A DNA stretch of 6,328 bases from Candidatus Woesearchaeota archaeon (lineage in GTDB: Archaea > Nanobdellota > Nanobdellia > SCGC-AAA011-G17 > VGLX01), in NCBI GenBank assembly GCA_016866645.1, contig VGLX01000086.1, positions 1-6,328 on the forward strand, written 5' to 3'. Made by a program: the position numbers and the translations under genes. Every line of letters starts with the position of its first letter. The first letter of the stretch is position 1. Shown here in pieces: positions 5,337 through 6,328 of the stretch. Below the pieces are notes generated by a model. That model ran no database searches. It saw nothing but the letters and a program-made list of their open reading frames with translations, and was not told where the DNA came from.

Positions 5337-6328
5337 GGCGACGATTCTCGTACTGTTGATATTCTTAACTTCAATAGCCTTCAGGCTTTATTTTTCGTTT
5401 CAAACAGAACAGTATAGCGACAGCAACTCGTTCTTCCAAGTAAGATACGTAGACCATATAAAAGAGACTTATAAGCCTATGACTTATGACCAGTTAAGCT
5501 TTGGGGGGAGGCAGAGGCAAATTGCCCAAGTACCTGTTTTCAGCTACATGCTTGCAGGGCTAAGTTTCATACCTCATGCTTACAAGATAATGCCGACAAT
5601 CTTTGCATCGCTGACTGTCCTAGTGGCATACTTAGTAGCTTTGAAGCTTACAGAAGACAACGTTGCCGCTTTGCTAGCCGCTTTGATGACAGCCTTCTTA
5701 CCGTCACTGTTGGTTCCGACACTTAATAAGATAACAGTCCTGTCATTGATACTGCCGTTATCCCTTTACATGGTATACTGCTTGATAAGGATAGAGGAAG
5801 AGGCTTTTATGAGCCAGTTTGTGGTATTATGCTTTATCTTACCAGTGATTCATCCGCTATCTTTGCTGGTCAGCGCTTCTTTCGTAGTGTATATAATCTT
5901 AGTTAACTCAGAACCTGATCTCAAGCTTAGCTCATTGAGGAAAGAGGCGATAATATTCTCGATATTCTTGGCTTTGCTGATAGAGTTCATAATTTATAAA
6001 AAAGCTTTTTTATCGCTCGGGTGGAGCGTGGTCTGGCAGAACATACCGTCCACTGCCCTTTCTGAGCAGATAGCGCATGCGAACCTGCTGGATATAATAT
6101 ACTCTGTAGGCACAGTAACTTTCATATTTGGGATAGCTGGCGTGATATTCGGTGTGAGCAAAGACAAGACTCATTCTGCGCTGATAGTCACGAGCGTGGC
6201 TGTAGCCCCTTTGGTACTATTGGCTCTAAAGATCTTCACACTGACTAATGTGCTTTTGATCCTAGGCCCTACGCTCGCTGTGATGTCTGCTGTTACTATG
6301 AAAAAATCTTTTGCTTATCTCAGGATTA
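5323..6328 (+). CDS. Polytopic membrane protein, probable GT-C-fold glycosyltransferase (partial, 3' end outside window)
   Basis: From ATG 5323, 335 codons run open to the window edge. After an N-terminal hydrophobic helix (7-24) comes a loop with YSDSNSFFQVRYVDHI (31-46) and then LSFGGRQRQ (58-66). An acidic residue (here D33) in the first external loop, followed by a 'Y-x-R-x-x-x-x-I' helix and a GGR-type turn, is the usual arrangement of GT-C enzymes (oligosaccharyltransferase STT3/AglB, PMT and relatives), which use lipid-linked sugars at the cell surface. Further hydrophobic helices appear near 90-108, 114-134, 138-156, 165-195, 209-225, 258-278, 286-303 and 308-326. No WWDYG-type OST motif is visible, but the soluble C-terminal region would lie beyond the edge. 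The start overlaps scpB by 14 bases, pointing to co-transcription. GT-C membership is an inference from layout; donor and acceptor are unknown. It might alternatively be an unassigned membrane protein. Confidence 0.65.
   Translation, partial: MKPYKATILVLLIFLTSIAFRLYFSFQTEQYSDSNSFFQVRYVDHIKETYKPMTYDQLSFGGRQRQIAQVPVFSYMLAGLSFIPHAYKIMPTIFASLTVLVAYLVALKLTEDNVAALLAALMTAFLPSLLVPTLNKITVLSLILPLSLYMVYCLIRIEEEAFMSQFVVLCFILPVIHPLSLLVSASFVVYIILVNSEPDLKLSSLRKEAIIFSIFLALLIEFIIYKKAFLSLGWSVVWQNIPSTALSEQIAHANLLDIIYSVGTVTFIFGIAGVIFGVSKDKTHSALIVTSVAVAPLVLLALKIFTLTNVLLILGPTLAVMSAVTMKKSFAYLRI

Noticed and set aside
5123..5374. An 83-codon minus-strand reading frame across the scpB/membrane-protein overlap
   Set aside because: It is a shadow created by the low-complexity GAA/GAG/CAG-rich ScpB tail, giving a Ser/Cys-rich peptide with no support.

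Overview
The window is most likely a chromosomal segment from an archaeon, and probably a small-genome, DPANN-type lineage (the lineage is an inference). Support for archaeal origin: a class-1 (eRF1-like) release factor with GGQ and a NIKS-type motif, a ValRS of the archaeal/eukaryotic type, TTTAAAAA TATA-like boxes about 27 bases upstream of likely transcript starts, and heavy use of AGG/AGA (Arg) and ATA (Ile) codons. The sequence is moderately AT-rich and almost fully coding. It contains no tRNA, rRNA, CRISPR array, insertion sequence or phage signal.

Layout. On the minus strand, bases 1-586 hold the first 195 codons of a membrane-embedded zinc metalloprotease of the site-2 protease (M50) type, cut by the left window edge. 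Bases 587-666 form a compact divergent promoter region. On the plus strand follow valS (667-3051), a YbaK/prolyl-tRNA-editing-domain protein (3068-3538), the release factor aRF1 (3528-4619, overlapping the previous gene by 11 bases), a short spacer with its own TATA-like box, scpB (4674-5336, TTG start), and the first 335 codons of a polytopic membrane protein that looks like a GT-C-fold glycosyltransferase (5323 to the right edge, overlapping scpB by 14 bases).

How they work together. valS, the YbaK-like gene and aRF1 form a translation-accuracy block: charging of tRNA-Val with proofreading, removal of mis-attached amino acids from tRNA, and stop-codon-directed peptide release. The next unit joins the kleisin-associated chromosome partner ScpB to a surface-glycan-type membrane enzyme; their overlap suggests co-transcription, not a shared pathway.

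The most notable departures from family norms are in aRF1: the stop-decoding NIKS motif reads NIKD, the nearby GTx loop reads RHTE, and the C-terminal domain lacks the minidomain found in typical aRF1/eRF1, making the protein only 363 residues. No wholly new system is evident; the rest is ordinary archaeal housekeeping.
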